A stretch of DNA of 64,000 nucleotides from Loigolactobacillus coryniformis subsp. coryniformis KCTC 3167 = DSM 20001 (GCF_002706425.1 NZ_CP017713.1:558001-622000), one strand, 5' to 3'; numbered from the stretch's first letter, positions 28,066 through 38,952 are shown. A program made the numbers and translations. Notes: generated by a model from the letters alone, not told the origin.

Positions 28066-28180
28066 TTGACGCTTAAGTGATTTCCATGTATTATATTGCT
28101 TGGGCGCTTTACAAGTATTTGTAAAGCCAATGAACGGTTATGATAAGCTCCCTATTCTAAGGAATGGGGAGCTTATTTTT
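28066..28180 (+). promoter_or_regulatory. pyrG promoter and CTP-sensing attenuator leader
   Basis: TTGACG (28066-28071) and TATTAT (28089-28094) are spaced 17 bases. Seven bases on, transcription would start at GGGC (28102-28105). In Bacillus pyrG, slippage on an initial GGGC under low CTP adds extra Gs, which pair with the C/U-rich 5' strand of the terminator and prevent termination. The same parts are here: initial GGGC, a hairpin (CTTTACAA / TTTGTAAAG, 28107-28126) and a terminator whose 5' strand contains GCTCCC. Mechanism is inferred by analogy. Confidence 0.78.
28144..28180 (+). terminator. pyrG leader attenuator/terminator
   Basis: Stem TAAGCTCCCTATTC / GAATGGGGAGCTTA (one mismatch region) with a 4-base loop and TTTTT. 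The CTCCC stretch in the 5' arm could pair with a slippage-made poly-G 5' end. Confidence 0.88.
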
Positions 28181-28246
28181 ATTTTGAGAGTGTATGTTTT
28201 ATGCGACCTGATTAAGTGTAGTGGCTGTAACCAAGTTAGCGTAAAC

Positions 28247-28358
28247 GTGTTTTGAAAGGTAGGTTATTGCGTATAGTTACGCTTTCTGAACGATCCGCTG
28301 TGCGTATCTTATCAGCAAGCTAGACTATACTTCATAACCTGAGCACCTTTCAAAACAC
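28247..28358. repeat. Long imperfect inverted repeat between attenuator and pyrG
   Basis: Three consecutive paired blocks. GTGTTTTGAAAGGT (28247-28260) pairs with ACCTTTCAAAACAC (28345-28358). AGGTTAT (28261-28267) pairs with ATAACCT (28334-28340). GTATAGT (28271-28277) pairs with ACTATAC (28324-28330). TACGC / GCGTA pair inside. The result is a 112-base hairpin with 28 outer base pairs and small bulges, ending 39 bases before pyrG. No T run, so not a simple terminator. Could be a MITE-like element or structured leader. Confidence 0.75.
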
Positions 28359-28385
28359 TCTCATGTGTTCCCCGAATAATATTGA

Positions 28386-29999
<1,614 letters not shown>

Positions 30000-30016
30000 A
30001 AATAAACGCATCAAGG

Positions 30017-30049
30017 TAGGGAATTGCAGTAGTGCGATTCTCTATTTTT
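30017..30049 (+). terminator. Terminator of pyrG
   Basis: Imperfect stem TAGGGAATTGC / GCGATTCTCTA followed by TTTTT. Confidence 0.65.
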
Positions 30050-30349
30050 GTACATAGATCACGCAATGTGTATAATTCTAAATAATGAATCATGACGAGT
30101 AGCGAAGTACAAGCGCAAGTGTAGTTAGATAATCGTGCGTTTCATATTACATTAGATGACAATTATTAAGAATTTGTAAAATCCTAAAGTTGCTTAAAAG
30201 GCCTATTTTTAGGTATAGTTGACCTAGCTAGGCTTTATGGCTGTAAAGAGATTGTTAGAAATTACTAACCAATTCGGCTAAGGTATTGTATTTTTAGGTT
30301 ACATTCTTTATCATTGAAATGATTATAATTGAAGTGAGGAAAGTAGCAT
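30050..30349 (+). other. Intergenic region upstream of murA
   Basis: About 300 AT-rich bases between the pyrG terminator and murA. I see no ORF with a ribosome site and no convincing stem-loop. A murA promoter is presumably here but could not be placed with confidence. Confidence 0.5.
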
Positions 30350-31639
30350 ATGAAGAAAATGAGGATCCAAGGTGGCAAACCGCTATCCGGCACGGTGACG
30401 ATCGGGGGCGCGAAGAATAGTACCGTTGCGCTAATCCCCGCATCGATCTTAGCTGATACGCCGGTAACACTGGATGGGGTACCTGATATTCGGGATGTAC
30501 ATAATTTAATGTCGATCTTGGCATCGATGCACGTGACCTCAACGTTCACTGCGGATATCCTCAAAATCGATCCCACACAAATTGTGCCAACGCCACTACC
30601 TAATGGGCGAATCAAGAGTTTACGCGCTTCATATTATTTTATGGGCGCTTTGTTAGGTAAGTTTGGCGAAGCTATTGTTGGTTTGCCTGGTGGTGATGAT
30701 ATTGGACCACGGCCAATTGATCAGCATATCAAGGGGTTTGAAGCGCTCGGTGCCCAAGTAACGAATGAGCATGGTGCAATGTATATCAAAGCTCCCGCTG
30801 AAGGTTTACATGGTGCACGGATCTTTTTGGATATGGTTTCTGTCGGTGCCACGATCAATATTCTATTAGCCGCAGTACGGGCCAAGGGACGGACGATCAT
30901 TGAAAATGCCGCTAAAGAACCAGAAATTATTGATTTAGCCACCTTTTTAAATAATATGGGGGCGCAGATTCGTGGCGTGGGGACCGATATTATTCGGATC
31001 GACGGCGTGGATCGTTTAGAAGCACACAATTCGCATACGATCATTCCTGACCGCATTGAAGCGGGCACTTATTTAGCGATGGCTGCGGCAATCGGGGATG
31101 GCGTGTTAGTTAAAAATATTATTCCCGAGCATTTGGATGCTTTCCTCGCTAAAATGGAGGAAATGGGTGTTCAACTAGACTATCACGAAGATAGCATCTA
31201 TGTGAACCCATCAGATCATCTGAAAATGGTACAGATCAAAACATCGCCTTATCCAGGTTTTGCGACTGATTTGCAGCAACCGATTACGCCCTTATTGTTA
31301 AAAGCACGGGGCGAAGGGCTGATCATTGATACGATTTATCCGAAGCGAGTCAAACACGTCCCAGAACTGATTCGGATGGGGGCGGATATCACGATCGAAA
31401 ACGATGTGATTATTTTGCATCATGCCGATCAGTTATTTGGTGCCGAAGTTTCAGCTGATGAAATTCGGGCCGGCGCTTGCTTAATGACTGCTGGTTTAAT
31501 GGCGCAAGGCGAGACCGTGATCAGCAACGTAGAGAATATTTTGCGTGGTTACGATCGGGTGGTTGATAAATTGCATAGTTTAGGTGCGCAAGTCGAAATT
31601 ATCGATGATGTCGAACAAATTTCGATCACTTCGCGCTGA
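30350..31639 (+). CDS. murA: UDP-N-acetylglucosamine 1-carboxyvinyltransferase with Asp active site
   Basis: 429-aa enolpyruvyl transferase for the first committed step of peptidoglycan synthesis; GAGGAAAG precedes ATG. The MurA/EPSP fold motifs [16 protein letters not shown] (Lys 22) and [16 protein letters not shown] are clear. The residue after LPGG, Cys 115 in E. coli, is Asp 116 here ([11 protein letters not shown]; codon 30695-30697). Fosfomycin acts by alkylating that Cys; Asp variants are catalytically active and naturally resistant in mycobacteria and chlamydiae. Position before rho matches the Bacillus murAB (murZ) paralogue. Confidence 0.95.
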   Translation: MKKMRIQGGKPLSGTVTIGGAKNSTVALIPASILADTPVTLDGVPDIRDVHNLMSILASMHVTSTFTADILKIDPTQIVPTPLPNGRIKSLRASYYFMGALLGKFGEAIVGLPGGDDIGPRPIDQHIKGFEALGAQVTNEHGAMYIKAPAEGLHGARIFLDMVSVGATINILLAAVRAKGRTIIENAAKEPEIIDLATFLNNMGAQIRGVGTDIIRIDGVDRLEAHNSHTIIPDRIEAGTYLAMAAAIGDGVLVKNIIPEHLDAFLAKMEEMGVQLDYHEDSIYVNPSDHLKMVQIKTSPYPGFATDLQQPITPLLLKARGEGLIIDTIYPKRVKHVPELIRMGADITIENDVIILHHADQLFGAEVSADEIRAGACLMTAGLMAQGETVISNVENILRGYDRVVDKLHSLGAQVEIIDDVEQISITSR

Positions 31640-31655
31640 TCATGTTAATGGGACG

Positions 31656-31710
31656 AAGGGCGGCTAGCTTCGCTAATAGACTGAAGCAGCGTTTTTCGCC
31701 CTGTTTTTTT
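31656..31710 (+). terminator. Terminator of murA
   Basis: AAGGGCG pairs with CGCCCT across a long loop that holds an inner AGCTTCGCT/TGAAGCAGC pairing; TTTTTTT follows. Confidence 0.7.
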
Positions 31711-31758
31711 GTGGCATGACCTTTCTGACACGCGACTTTTAATGAACGGAGCAACATA

Positions 31759-33051
31759 ATGAGTGACTTTTTGACTATGGGTGAGTTGGAAAACCAAACC
31801 CTGAAAGAGATTTATAAATACGCACGTGATTTCAAGATTCCTTATTACAGTCAAATGAACAAGAAAGAATTGTCGTTGGCAGTTTTGCGAGCACAGGCTA
31901 AGAAACAAGGTTTTGTTTCAATGGAGGGTGTTTTAGAAATTGTCAGCAACGATGGTTTTGGCTTTTTGCGGCCGATCAATTATGGTCCATCGCAAGAAGA
32001 TATTTATATTTCAGCTTCCCAGATTCGCCGTTTTGGGTTGCGTACCGGTGATAAAGTGGTTGGCCGTGCGCGGCCGCCAAAGCCTAGCGAACGTTACTAT
32101 GGCTTGATGCACGTTGATACAGTTAATGGCAAAGATCCAGAAGAAGCTAAGCAACGACCGCATTTTCCAGCGTTGACTGCTCTATACCCAGAACGGCAGT
32201 TACATTTAGAAACGACAGAGCAACAATTAGCAACACGCTTGATCGATGCGTTTGCGCCGATTGGCTTTGGACAACGAGGTTTGATCGTAGCGCCACCTAA
32301 GGCCGGTAAAACTAGTCTGCTTAAAGCAATTGCTGCAGGTATCGCTAAAAACTATCCTGACGCTTATTTGATCGTTTTATTGATCGATGAGCGGCCAGAA
32401 GAAGTTACCGATATTGAACGTTCGGTTAAGGGCGATGTGGTCTATTCAACGTTTGATCAGCAACCAGCTAATCATGCTCGCGTTTCAGAATTGGTTTTGG
32501 AACGGGCTGAGCGCTTGGTTGAAGATAAGCAAGATGTGATTATTTTGCTTGATTCGATCACGCGGTTGACCCGGGCGTATAATTTGACGACGCCTTCCAG
32601 TGGGCGTACCTTATCTGGTGGTTTAGATCCGGCAGCGTTCTATCGGCCAAAGCGCTTCTTTGGTGCGGCACGGAATATTGAAGAAGGTGGTAGTCTAACG
32701 ATTTTGGCGACGGCCTTGGTGGATACTGGTAGTCGGATGGACGATGTGATCTATGAAGAATTCAAAGGTACTGGCAATTTAGAATTACATTTGTCCCGCG
32801 AACTATCAGAGCGGCGAATATTTCCGGCATTGGATATCAAACAATCAGGAACGCGCAAGGAAGAGTTACTGTTGGCTAAAAATGATTTGGAAGCCATTTG
32901 GAAGATTCGCCGTTCAATGACTGGTGATGCATTAGATTATACTGAGCAGTTGTTGCGCTTCATGCAGCGAACTTCGGATAATCGAGCATTTTTTAAAAAC
33001 TTAAATAAATTAGAATTTAAACAGCATCGGCCAAGAAATTATCATCGCTGA
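31759..33051 (+). CDS. rho: Transcription termination factor Rho
   Basis: 430-aa hexameric RNA-dependent ATPase. Rho_N domain ([16 protein letters not shown]), cold-shock-like RNA-binding domain (about 50-120, [13 protein letters not shown]), then the ATPase with Walker [13 protein letters not shown] (about 178-189), Walker [12 protein letters not shown] and the [15 protein letters not shown]-loop region. Normal length without the insertions found in actinobacteria. murA upstream and rpmE2 downstream match Bacillus. Confidence 0.97.
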   Translation: MSDFLTMGELENQTLKEIYKYARDFKIPYYSQMNKKELSLAVLRAQAKKQGFVSMEGVLEIVSNDGFGFLRPINYGPSQEDIYISASQIRRFGLRTGDKVVGRARPPKPSERYYGLMHVDTVNGKDPEEAKQRPHFPALTALYPERQLHLETTEQQLATRLIDAFAPIGFGQRGLIVAPPKAGKTSLLKAIAAGIAKNYPDAYLIVLLIDERPEEVTDIERSVKGDVVYSTFDQQPANHARVSELVLERAERLVEDKQDVIILLDSITRLTRAYNLTTPSSGRTLSGGLDPAAFYRPKRFFGAARNIEEGGSLTILATALVDTGSRMDDVIYEEFKGTGNLELHLSRELSERRIFPALDIKQSGTRKEELLLAKNDLEAIWKIRRSMTGDALDYTEQLLRFMQRTSDNRAFFKNLNKLEFKQHRPRNYHR

Positions 33052-33208
33052 TTGCAAAATCAAATCGCACATGGTATTATTTATTGGTTGTGTAACCAAA
33101 TTATCTCTGTTTCGCAGGCTAGCTTAGGTTTAACTAGTTAGGCTGTTTCCGGCTAACGACGTTAACACGCTAATGTTAGTATGATTCAGGGCAAAGGAGC
33201 GAATAGTA

Positions 33209-33481
33209 ATGAAAAAAGGAATCCATCCAGATTACCATCCCGTTGTTTTCCGTGACTCTCAGACAGGTTTCCAATTCTTGTCTGGTTCAACGAAAACATC
33301 TGACCAAACGGTTGAATGGGAAGACGGTAACACTTATCCATTGGTTTTAGTTGAAATCAGTTCCGACTCACATCCTTTCTACACCGGCAAGCAGAAATTT
33401 ACGCAAGCCGACGGTGCAGTCGATCGTTTCAACAAAAAATATGGTTTTACCGATGCCAATGCTGCACCGGCCAAAGACTAA
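33209..33481 (+). CDS. rpmE2: 50S ribosomal protein L31 type B
   Basis: 90-aa protein with AAAGGAGCG ribosome site. It has the type B (zinc-free) pattern: [30 protein letters not shown] and [10 protein letters not shown], without the CxxC of type A L31. In many Firmicutes the C-minus form replaces L31 under zinc limitation. The 157-base leader after rho has no motif I can identify as Zur or an L31 leader. Confidence 0.96.
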   Translation: MKKGIHPDYHPVVFRDSQTGFQFLSGSTKTSDQTVEWEDGNTYPLVLVEISSDSHPFYTGKQKFTQADGAVDRFNKKYGFTDANAAPAKD

Positions 33482-33492
33482 GCAATTGCTAT

Positions 33493-33536
33493 GGACGCTT
33501 GATAAAACTTTTGTTTTGTCAGGGGTCTTATTTTTT
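33493..33536 (+). terminator. Terminator of rpmE2
   Basis: GAC-CTTGA-AAAAC pairs with GTTTT-TCAGG-GTC around TTTT, with a long T-rich tail. Nothing else is recognised before 33741. Confidence 0.7.
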
Positions 33537-33740
33537 TGCACTAGAATAGAATAGGTTAAAATAAAGATAAATGCTGGTTTAAGTTGTGGTATGCTTTTTG
33601 CTGCAAGAAACACGGCAACGCGTCACGTGTTCTATGCGTCAGCGAATGGAACCTAATTGATTTAGTTTAAACATGAGCGTTCCGCTAAATAAAGGAGTCC
33701 CAGCCGCTCCCATTATTAAGTGAGATAGAGGTGAGGTTTA

Positions 33741-34421
33741 GTGAAAAAATGGCGTATTTATAATTATTTGTTAGCTTTTATTTTGATTTCAATGATCTTA
33801 TCGCTGACTTTTACTGTTGTGGCGGTTTCAACAGTACCAGCAACCGGCCGTGGCAAGCAGCTGTTCTTGTTAGTGGAGATTGTGTTAGGGATCGTGATTC
33901 TGTTGTTACCGCAATGGATCGCTAAGTTAGGTAATTTTAAATTACCTGAAGTACTATACGTTTTATTCTTACTGTTCATTTATGGTTCCGTTTATCTAGG
34001 AACGGTTTATCAGTTTTATAGCCGCATTCCGTATTGGGACAAAATTTTACACGTTGGTAGCGCCATGTTACTAGGTTGTCTCGGTTATGCTTTGATCGGG
34101 GTATTTGTTCGTGGTGAGCAGCTGACGCATTTGTCGCCGTTGTTTATGGGGATTTTTGCGTTTACTTTTGGTTTGTCGATCGGTGTATTCTGGGAATTTT
34201 ATGAATTTACTTTTGATGGCTTGCTAGGGCTAAATATGCAGCGTTATATGAGCCACGGCGTCTTGTTGCAAGGCCGTGCGGCATTAATGGACACGATGGG
34301 TGATTTGATTGCCGATGCGCTGGGCACTTTCGCAGTTGCCGCAATCGGTTATATTGGTATTAAGCGCGATATTCACTGGTTAGATAAATTTATGTTCCGC
34401 AAAATAGCACCAAAAAAATAA
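33741..34421 (+). CDS. DUF2238-like membrane protein
   Basis: 226-aa integral membrane protein starting at GTG after GAGGTGAGG. Six or so helices. Conserved-looking features include RIPYWDKILHVGSAMLLG, WEFYEFTFDGLLGLNMQ and DTMGDLIADALG, which match the YjdF/DUF2238 family. Function unknown. Ends in a terminator shared with the convergent transporter gene. Confidence 0.7.
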   Translation: MKKWRIYNYLLAFILISMILSLTFTVVAVSTVPATGRGKQLFLLVEIVLGIVILLLPQWIAKLGNFKLPEVLYVLFLLFIYGSVYLGTVYQFYSRIPYWDKILHVGSAMLLGCLGYALIGVFVRGEQLTHLSPLFMGIFAFTFGLSIGVFWEFYEFTFDGLLGLNMQRYMSHGVLLQGRAALMDTMGDLIADALGTFAVAAIGYIGIKRDIHWLDKFMFRKIAPKK

Positions 34422-34451
34422 TCGTCAGCTTATTGCTGGCGATTATTTTTT
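34421..34451. terminator. Bidirectional terminator, DUF2238 gene / MFS gene
   Basis: Stem ATCGTCAGC / GCTGGCGAT (one G-T pair) with a 5-base loop and a T7 tail on the plus strand; A-rich sequence on the other side serves the minus strand. Confidence 0.85.
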
Positions 34452-35662
34452 TGCTTTAAACGTAGTGGTTTGGTACTGCGCCAAACCCAAACGAAATTGA
34501 TAAATTCTAATGCAGCGGTGGTAAAGAAAACACCATTATAGCCGAGAAAACCGGAGATTCCTGAACCAATTAATGGCCCAGAAACCTGACCAACTGATTG
34601 GAAGGATTGATTATAACTGAAAATTCGGCCGGCTATTGTATGCGGTGAATACTTGGCTAGAATTGTTTGGACGGCGGGTAATAACGCCGCATCGGAAATG
34701 CCGACAAAAACACGTAAAACGGCTAATTGCCAAACGTTAGTGACGAAACCTTGTGGCAAGTAGACGATAGTGGCGAAAATTAGTCCTAATAACAAGATCC
34801 GTTGTGTCCCAATCCGATCACCAAGTTTACCGAATTGGGGTGCGGCAATTAAAGTGGCGATCCCAGGTAAAGCAGCCACGATACCACTGATCAATGGCAC
34901 ATTACCATTACCATGCATTAATTCGCGCACGAATAAGGCAATGATTGGGCTGATTGAGTTATTGGCGGCCATGATAAACATGGTCGTGACAAACATCCCG
35001 ATAATTAATTGCGGCTGCGGTAATTGTTGAATAATTGCCTTGGCTGGTTGTTGTTGCCCTTTTTCAACAGGTTCAAAGGTTTCATGAACGAAGAATAGGC
35101 ATAATAAGAAACTAGTGGTCAGTAGCAAAGCAGTGATCAAAAAAGTGACCCGATACCCGAAAAAGCCGGCGATTGATCCGCCAAGTAAGGGGCCAATCAT
35201 TTGACCAGTGACACCGCCAGTCGAAAGTGTGCCTAGTGCTTGTCCACTTTTGTTACGTGGTGCGGAAGTGGCAATTAGGGCATTAGCGTTACTGATGAAG
35301 CCAGAAACGACCCCCTGCAATGCGCGTAAAGCAACTAGCTGATAAACGTTAGTGACAAAGGCCATGGACCCAATGATGATCGCCATCCCTGCAGAAGCAC
35401 GTAGCAACATTAATTTACGACCTTTACGATCGGCCAAGCGCCCCCACCAAGGGGAGACAATCGCAGTCACTAGATAAGTTGCGGAGTAAGTCAAACCACT
35501 CCAAAAATTAAGCTGCATATGAGTGAATTTTCCTAGTGTATCCACATATAATGACATAAAAGGTAGGACTAAACTAAAACCCATCCCGGTCATGAAACAA
35601 CCAAACCATAAGACATAAAGGTTTTGTTGCCATTGCGGGCGTTTGCGCTGAACCGAGTTCAA
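34430..35662 (-). CDS. MFS multidrug-type efflux transporter
   Basis: 410 aa from TTG at 35662, preceded by GAAGGTGAG; the frame is open upstream to an ATG without a ribosome site. Twelve membrane helices, the first-half motif A GRLADRKGRKLMLL after helix 2 and its second-half equivalent GKLGDRIGTQRILLL. Resembles MdtG/YkuC drug:proton antiporters. Substrate unknown. Stands alone on the minus strand. Confidence 0.85.
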   Translation of the reverse strand: MNSVQRKRPQWQQNLYVLWFGCFMTGMGFSLVLPFMSLYVDTLGKFTHMQLNFWSGLTYSATYLVTAIVSPWWGRLADRKGRKLMLLRASAGMAIIIGSMAFVTNVYQLVALRALQGVVSGFISNANALIATSAPRNKSGQALGTLSTGGVTGQMIGPLLGGSIAGFFGYRVTFLITALLLTTSFLLCLFFVHETFEPVEKGQQQPAKAIIQQLPQPQLIIGMFVTTMFIMAANNSISPIIALFVRELMHGNGNVPLISGIVAALPGIATLIAAPQFGKLGDRIGTQRILLLGLIFATIVYLPQGFVTNVWQLAVLRVFVGISDAALLPAVQTILAKYSPHTIAGRIFSYNQSFQSVGQVSGPLIGSGISGFLGYNGVFFTTAALEFINFVWVWRSTKPLRLKQKNNRQQ

Positions 35663-35882
35663 GCGCTCACCTTCTTTCTGAAAAACGAGATAATTATATG
35701 GTAGCACGATTACGAAAAAATAAAAGGGGGCTATCCCACTATAAGCTGATCGTTAACTCGTAAGCGCCGAGACTAATTTAAAATAATGTAGACCAATCAA
35801 CAATTTAGGCAGATTTTTTGCCTAATGCATCAATACTTTACTACAGTTTGGTTATATCCGAATTTTTGCGCTACGCTCTTAA

Positions 35883-35911
35883 TTGACAAGTTGAATCGTA
35901 TCTGTGACAAT
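35883..35911 (+). promoter_or_regulatory. lemA promoter
   Basis: Consensus TTGACA (35883-35888) and GACAAT (35906-35911) with a 17-base spacer, 40 bases before the lemA start. Confidence 0.6.
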
Positions 35912-35950
35912 TAATGCAAATGAATAATAAAAAAGAAAAGAGGGTTTGCA

Positions 35951-36511
35951 ATGCTGTGGATTATTTTAATTGCGATTTTATTAGCAGCGGTGGTCGTGAT
36001 CGGTTACATTAGTTTCTATAATGGGCTGGTGCGAAGCCGTAATTGGACCGACGAAGCTTGGAGCCAAATCGATGTTCAACTCAAGCGGCGTAATGATTTG
36101 ATTCCTAATTTAGTAGAAACGGTTAAAGGCTATGCTAAACATGAACAAGGAACCTTGGAAAACGTTATTGCCAAGCGAAATCAATTGGCGGCAGTCCCTA
36201 GTGACGATCATGAACAAACCATGGCCGTTTCTAACCAGCTCTCAGCGGGATTAAAGGATATTTTTGCCTTAGCGGAAAGCTACCCCGACTTGAAGGCTAA
36301 TCAACAATTTGGTCAATTAATGGATGAACTGACTAACTCGGAAAACAAGATTGCTTATGCACGCCAACTCTATAATTCAAGTGCTGTAAATTATAATAAT
36401 AAGATCGAAACTTTCCCAGGCAACGTGATCGCACCAGCGCATAATTTCCAGAAAATCAATTATCTGGAGACGCCGGAAGCAGAAAAAGCAGTACCTAAAG
36501 TTTCGTTCTAG
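35951..36511 (+). CDS. lemA: LemA family protein
   Basis: 186-aa protein: one N-terminal membrane helix (LWIILIAILLAAVVVIGYIS) and a helical-bundle domain with RNWTDEAWSQIDVQLKRRND, LIPNLVETVKGYAKHE and the C-terminal FPGNVIA segment. Ribosome site GAGGG. LemA is usually followed by the htpX protease; here a strong terminator and an unrelated gene follow. Role unknown, possibly envelope stress. Confidence 0.93.
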   Translation: MLWIILIAILLAAVVVIGYISFYNGLVRSRNWTDEAWSQIDVQLKRRNDLIPNLVETVKGYAKHEQGTLENVIAKRNQLAAVPSDDHEQTMAVSNQLSAGLKDIFALAESYPDLKANQQFGQLMDELTNSENKIAYARQLYNSSAVNYNNKIETFPGNVIAPAHNFQKINYLETPEAEKAVPKVSF

Positions 36512-36531
36512 AGATAATTAAGTTTATTTGC

Positions 36532-36568
36532 TAACTACCACATAATTAATTTTATGTGGTAGTTTTTA
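36532..36568 (+). terminator. Terminator of lemA
   Basis: Perfect 13-bp stem AACTACCACATAA / TTATGTGGTAGTT, 7-base loop, then TTT. Confidence 0.9.
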
Positions 36569-36658
36569 TTAGGTAGCGGCTTGTTTTTTAAGTGGCTTTC
36601 CATTCTTTTCGTAGTACAATGTAGTAAGTATTGGTTAAAAGTGATGTGGAGTGGGATC

Positions 36659-37432
36659 ATGAGTGTGAATGTTGTCTACGTTCATTTAGAGACGGTTTCT
36701 AATTTAATATTGTCTTACGGAATCAGTTTGCAGGATTTTGCTGGTGCGCTGCAACGCGTGCCGCATCATTTATTGCTACTGACGCCAGTCGATCTAGATG
36801 ATGATGTTGATCCCCATACTGGGTTCAATGTTATTTCTGGTGCACCGGCGATTGCCGCATATTTTACCGATCCACATTTAACGACGCATAAGTGGATCGA
36901 TTTTGCGCATGAATTGTATTTAGATCAGGTGACGCCAAATGAGGTGGCGCAGCTGCTTTATTTGGGGCACGCTTATACACATTTAGAATCACCATTTTAT
37001 TATAAATTGCAGAACGATTATGTTTATTTAGATTTACCTGATGGCACGGTTAAAACCTACTACCGCCACTTACCGCAATTTTATGCCGTCTTGAATCGGA
37101 GCCTAAAGCGTCATTTACAGGAAAAATACCCGGATATGCGCTTCTTATTCCGGCGGCGCTCACTGATTCAAGATATTGATCCAGTGATCCTACAGCAATT
37201 GCAGCCATTATTCATCGATGGGGCGTTGTTCTCATTTGAAGATATTGACAGCCGGCAAAAGGAGATCCATATTCCAATTTTGTCCTTAAATAGTCGTTTC
37301 AAACTAGTTAATGACGACTGGCACAGTGCTGATCAAGAACGAGTAGCAGAATTAATTTATGATCATGGTATAAAAAAATGGCGTTTAAATGTGATCAATG
37401 AAGCAGCTTTTGCTAATCAAGGCTTGCTTTAA
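36659..37432 (+). CDS. Hypothetical protein before ddl
   Basis: 257 aa from ATG 36659 with GTGGAGTGG ahead; the open frame runs 26 codons further upstream but lacks a ribosome site there. Soluble mixed alpha/beta sequence. A conserved-looking middle is LDQVTPNEVAQLLYLGHAYTHLESPFYYKL, about residues 90-119, and a late segment is EIHIPILSLNSRFKLV. I do not recognise a family. It lies between lemA and ddl on the same strand with about 100 bases to ddl. Confidence 0.75.
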   Translation: MSVNVVYVHLETVSNLILSYGISLQDFAGALQRVPHHLLLLTPVDLDDDVDPHTGFNVISGAPAIAAYFTDPHLTTHKWIDFAHELYLDQVTPNEVAQLLYLGHAYTHLESPFYYKLQNDYVYLDLPDGTVKTYYRHLPQFYAVLNRSLKRHLQEKYPDMRFLFRRRSLIQDIDPVILQQLQPLFIDGALFSFEDIDSRQKEIHIPILSLNSRFKLVNDDWHSADQERVAELIYDHGIKKWRLNVINEAAFANQGLL

Positions 37433-37530
37433 GCAAATGAAAGATAGAAAGTGTAGATCAATGACTCAAATTTAATGCACTGAGTCAGATGCGCTGGCGC
37501 ATTTTCTACACTTTAGAAAGCAGGGCACGT

Positions 37531-38607
37531 ATGCAGATTTACCTACTATATGGCGGTCAAAATGCCGAACATGATCTATCGATCGCTTCGGCGTTTGCAG
37601 TTATTCGCGCAATTTATTTTAAATATTATTCAGTGTGTCCAATCTACATTACGCAATCTGGTGAATGGTTGCGTGGGGCAACGCTGCATGAACCTTTACC
37701 TAGTGCTGCCACTTTACAGCTAGTGGCCGGTGATATAGCTAAATTTAATGAAAACAGTCCGTCGGTTGGTGTAGCGATTCGGCCTGGTGAATTAACGGTC
37801 AAAGACTCAATTGTTTTTCCAGTTATGCACGGTCAAAATGCTGAGGACGGTACGATTCAAGGCTTATTGCAGTCACTGGGGGTGCCTTACGTTGGTGATG
37901 GCGTCTTAGCTAGTGCAGTGGGGATGGATAAAATCGTCAGTAAAATGCTGTTTCAGCAAGCTGGTATCCCACAAGCACCTTATGTGCCCGTGTTAAAAGC
38001 GCAGTGGCAAGCAACCGCCGATAAAATTTTGGCTCGTTGCGAAGGCTCACTACTTTACCCGATGTACGTTAAACCAGCTAATTTAGGTTCAAGTTTAGGT
38101 GTTAGTCGAGTTAATGATCGCGCATCGTTAATTGCTGCAATTGAAAAGGCCTTTGAGTTTGCTTCGCGCGTTTTAGTTGAGCAAGGAATCGTTGCCCGTG
38201 AGATCGAATTGGGCTTATTAGGCGACGATACCTTGAAGTTTACCGTTCCCGGTGAAGTACTCAAAAAAGATAATTTCGTTGATTACGGTGCTAAACAATC
38301 GCGGGCAGCCTTGGCTTTGGACATTCCGGCCCAGATCAGTGCGGAAGTGATCACCAAAATGCAACAGTACGCACAACAAGCGTACGCGATCATGGACGGT
38401 TCTGGTTTAGCGCGCTGTGATTTCTTTTTGACAGCCAATGGGGATGTCTTGTTAAATGAGATCAATACCATGCCACTGTTTGATCAGTACGCAATGTATC
38501 CACAATTGTGGCAGAAAATGGGCCTTAACAGTGGCGATTTAATTGAAGAATTGATCCAATTAGCGTTGAAACGCTTTAAGCGACAACGTGCGCAACAGAA
38601 TTTTTGA
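37531..38607 (+). CDS. ddl: D-alanine-D-alanine ligase-like protein with altered substrate residues
   Basis: ATP-grasp ligase, 358 aa from ATG 37531. It occupies the canonical place before murF. Catalytic elements kept: AEHD Glu, HGQNAEDG His 100, GSSLGVSR loop, LARCDFF Arg and NEINTMP Asn 312. Two substrate positions are not: the omega-loop DYGAKQ has Gln 256 where Y or F decides D-Ala or D-Lac use, and Leu 316 replaces the usual Gly of NTxPG. It may make a different depsipeptide or dipeptide, or be losing activity. A second ligase lies at 42284. Confidence 0.85.
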   Translation: MQIYLLYGGQNAEHDLSIASAFAVIRAIYFKYYSVCPIYITQSGEWLRGATLHEPLPSAATLQLVAGDIAKFNENSPSVGVAIRPGELTVKDSIVFPVMHGQNAEDGTIQGLLQSLGVPYVGDGVLASAVGMDKIVSKMLFQQAGIPQAPYVPVLKAQWQATADKILARCEGSLLYPMYVKPANLGSSLGVSRVNDRASLIAAIEKAFEFASRVLVEQGIVAREIELGLLGDDTLKFTVPGEVLKKDNFVDYGAKQSRAALALDIPAQISAEVITKMQQYAQQAYAIMDGSGLARCDFFLTANGDVLLNEINTMPLFDQYAMYPQLWQKMGLNSGDLIEELIQLALKRFKRQRAQQNF

Positions 38608-38688
38608 TTAGACTAGCCATGTTTAGACTGATTTTTGGTGAATACTAATGTAGTAGCGACTTCAAAATAGGATCTGAAGTTGCACTAT

Positions 38689-38952
38689 CCGTAACCTCAA
38701 AATTATTAGCGTATCTGGCTAATAACTACCTTAATTGTGAAGTAGGGCCATGTTTCTTGCGGTACGATTTTTGCCACAAGAATGGACACCGTTCGTAACC
38801 TCAAAATTATTAGCGTATCTGGCTAATAATTACCTTAATTGTGAAGTAGGGCCATGTTTCTTGCGGTAAGGTCTTTGCCACAAGAATGGACACCGTCCGT
38901 AACCTCAAAATTATTAGCGCACTTGCTAATAATTACCTTAATTGTGAAGTAG
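38689..38952 (+). repeat. Triplicated 104-bp leader repeat upstream of murF
   Basis: The unit beginning CCGTAACCTCAAAATTATTA starts at 38689, 38793 and 38897, an exact 104-base period; the third copy is cut at GAAGTAGG just before murF. Each unit has a palindrome (ATTATTAGC..GCTAATAAT) and, in the two full copies, a TTCTTGCGG / CCACAAGAA hairpin. Each full copy also carries GAAGTAGGG followed by ATG, opening small ORFs at 38750-38869 (39 aa) and 38854-38952 (32 aa). The second ends within the murF ribosome site. Confidence 0.92.
38854..38952 (+). CDS. Putative 32-aa upstream ORF ending at murF ribosome site
   Basis: Begins MFLAVRSLPQ after GAAGTAGGG and ends in TAG, whose bases are the start of the murF ribosome site TAGGAG. 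Such an arrangement could couple translation of the two. It arises from the 104-bp duplication, and a sister ORF (38750-38869) arises from the first copy in the same way. Translation is inferred from ribosome-site spacing only. Confidence 0.3.
   Translation: MFLAVRSLPQEWTPSVTSKLLAHLLIITLIVK

Noticed and set aside
31645-31908. An 87-codon minus-strand ORF overlapping the start of rho.
   Set aside because: No ribosome site, overlaps the murA terminator and the strongly conserved Rho N-terminus.
38689-38952. Possible CRISPR-like array upstream of murF.
   Set aside because: The three units are continuous 104-bp tandem copies without unique spacers, so this is a plain tandem duplication.
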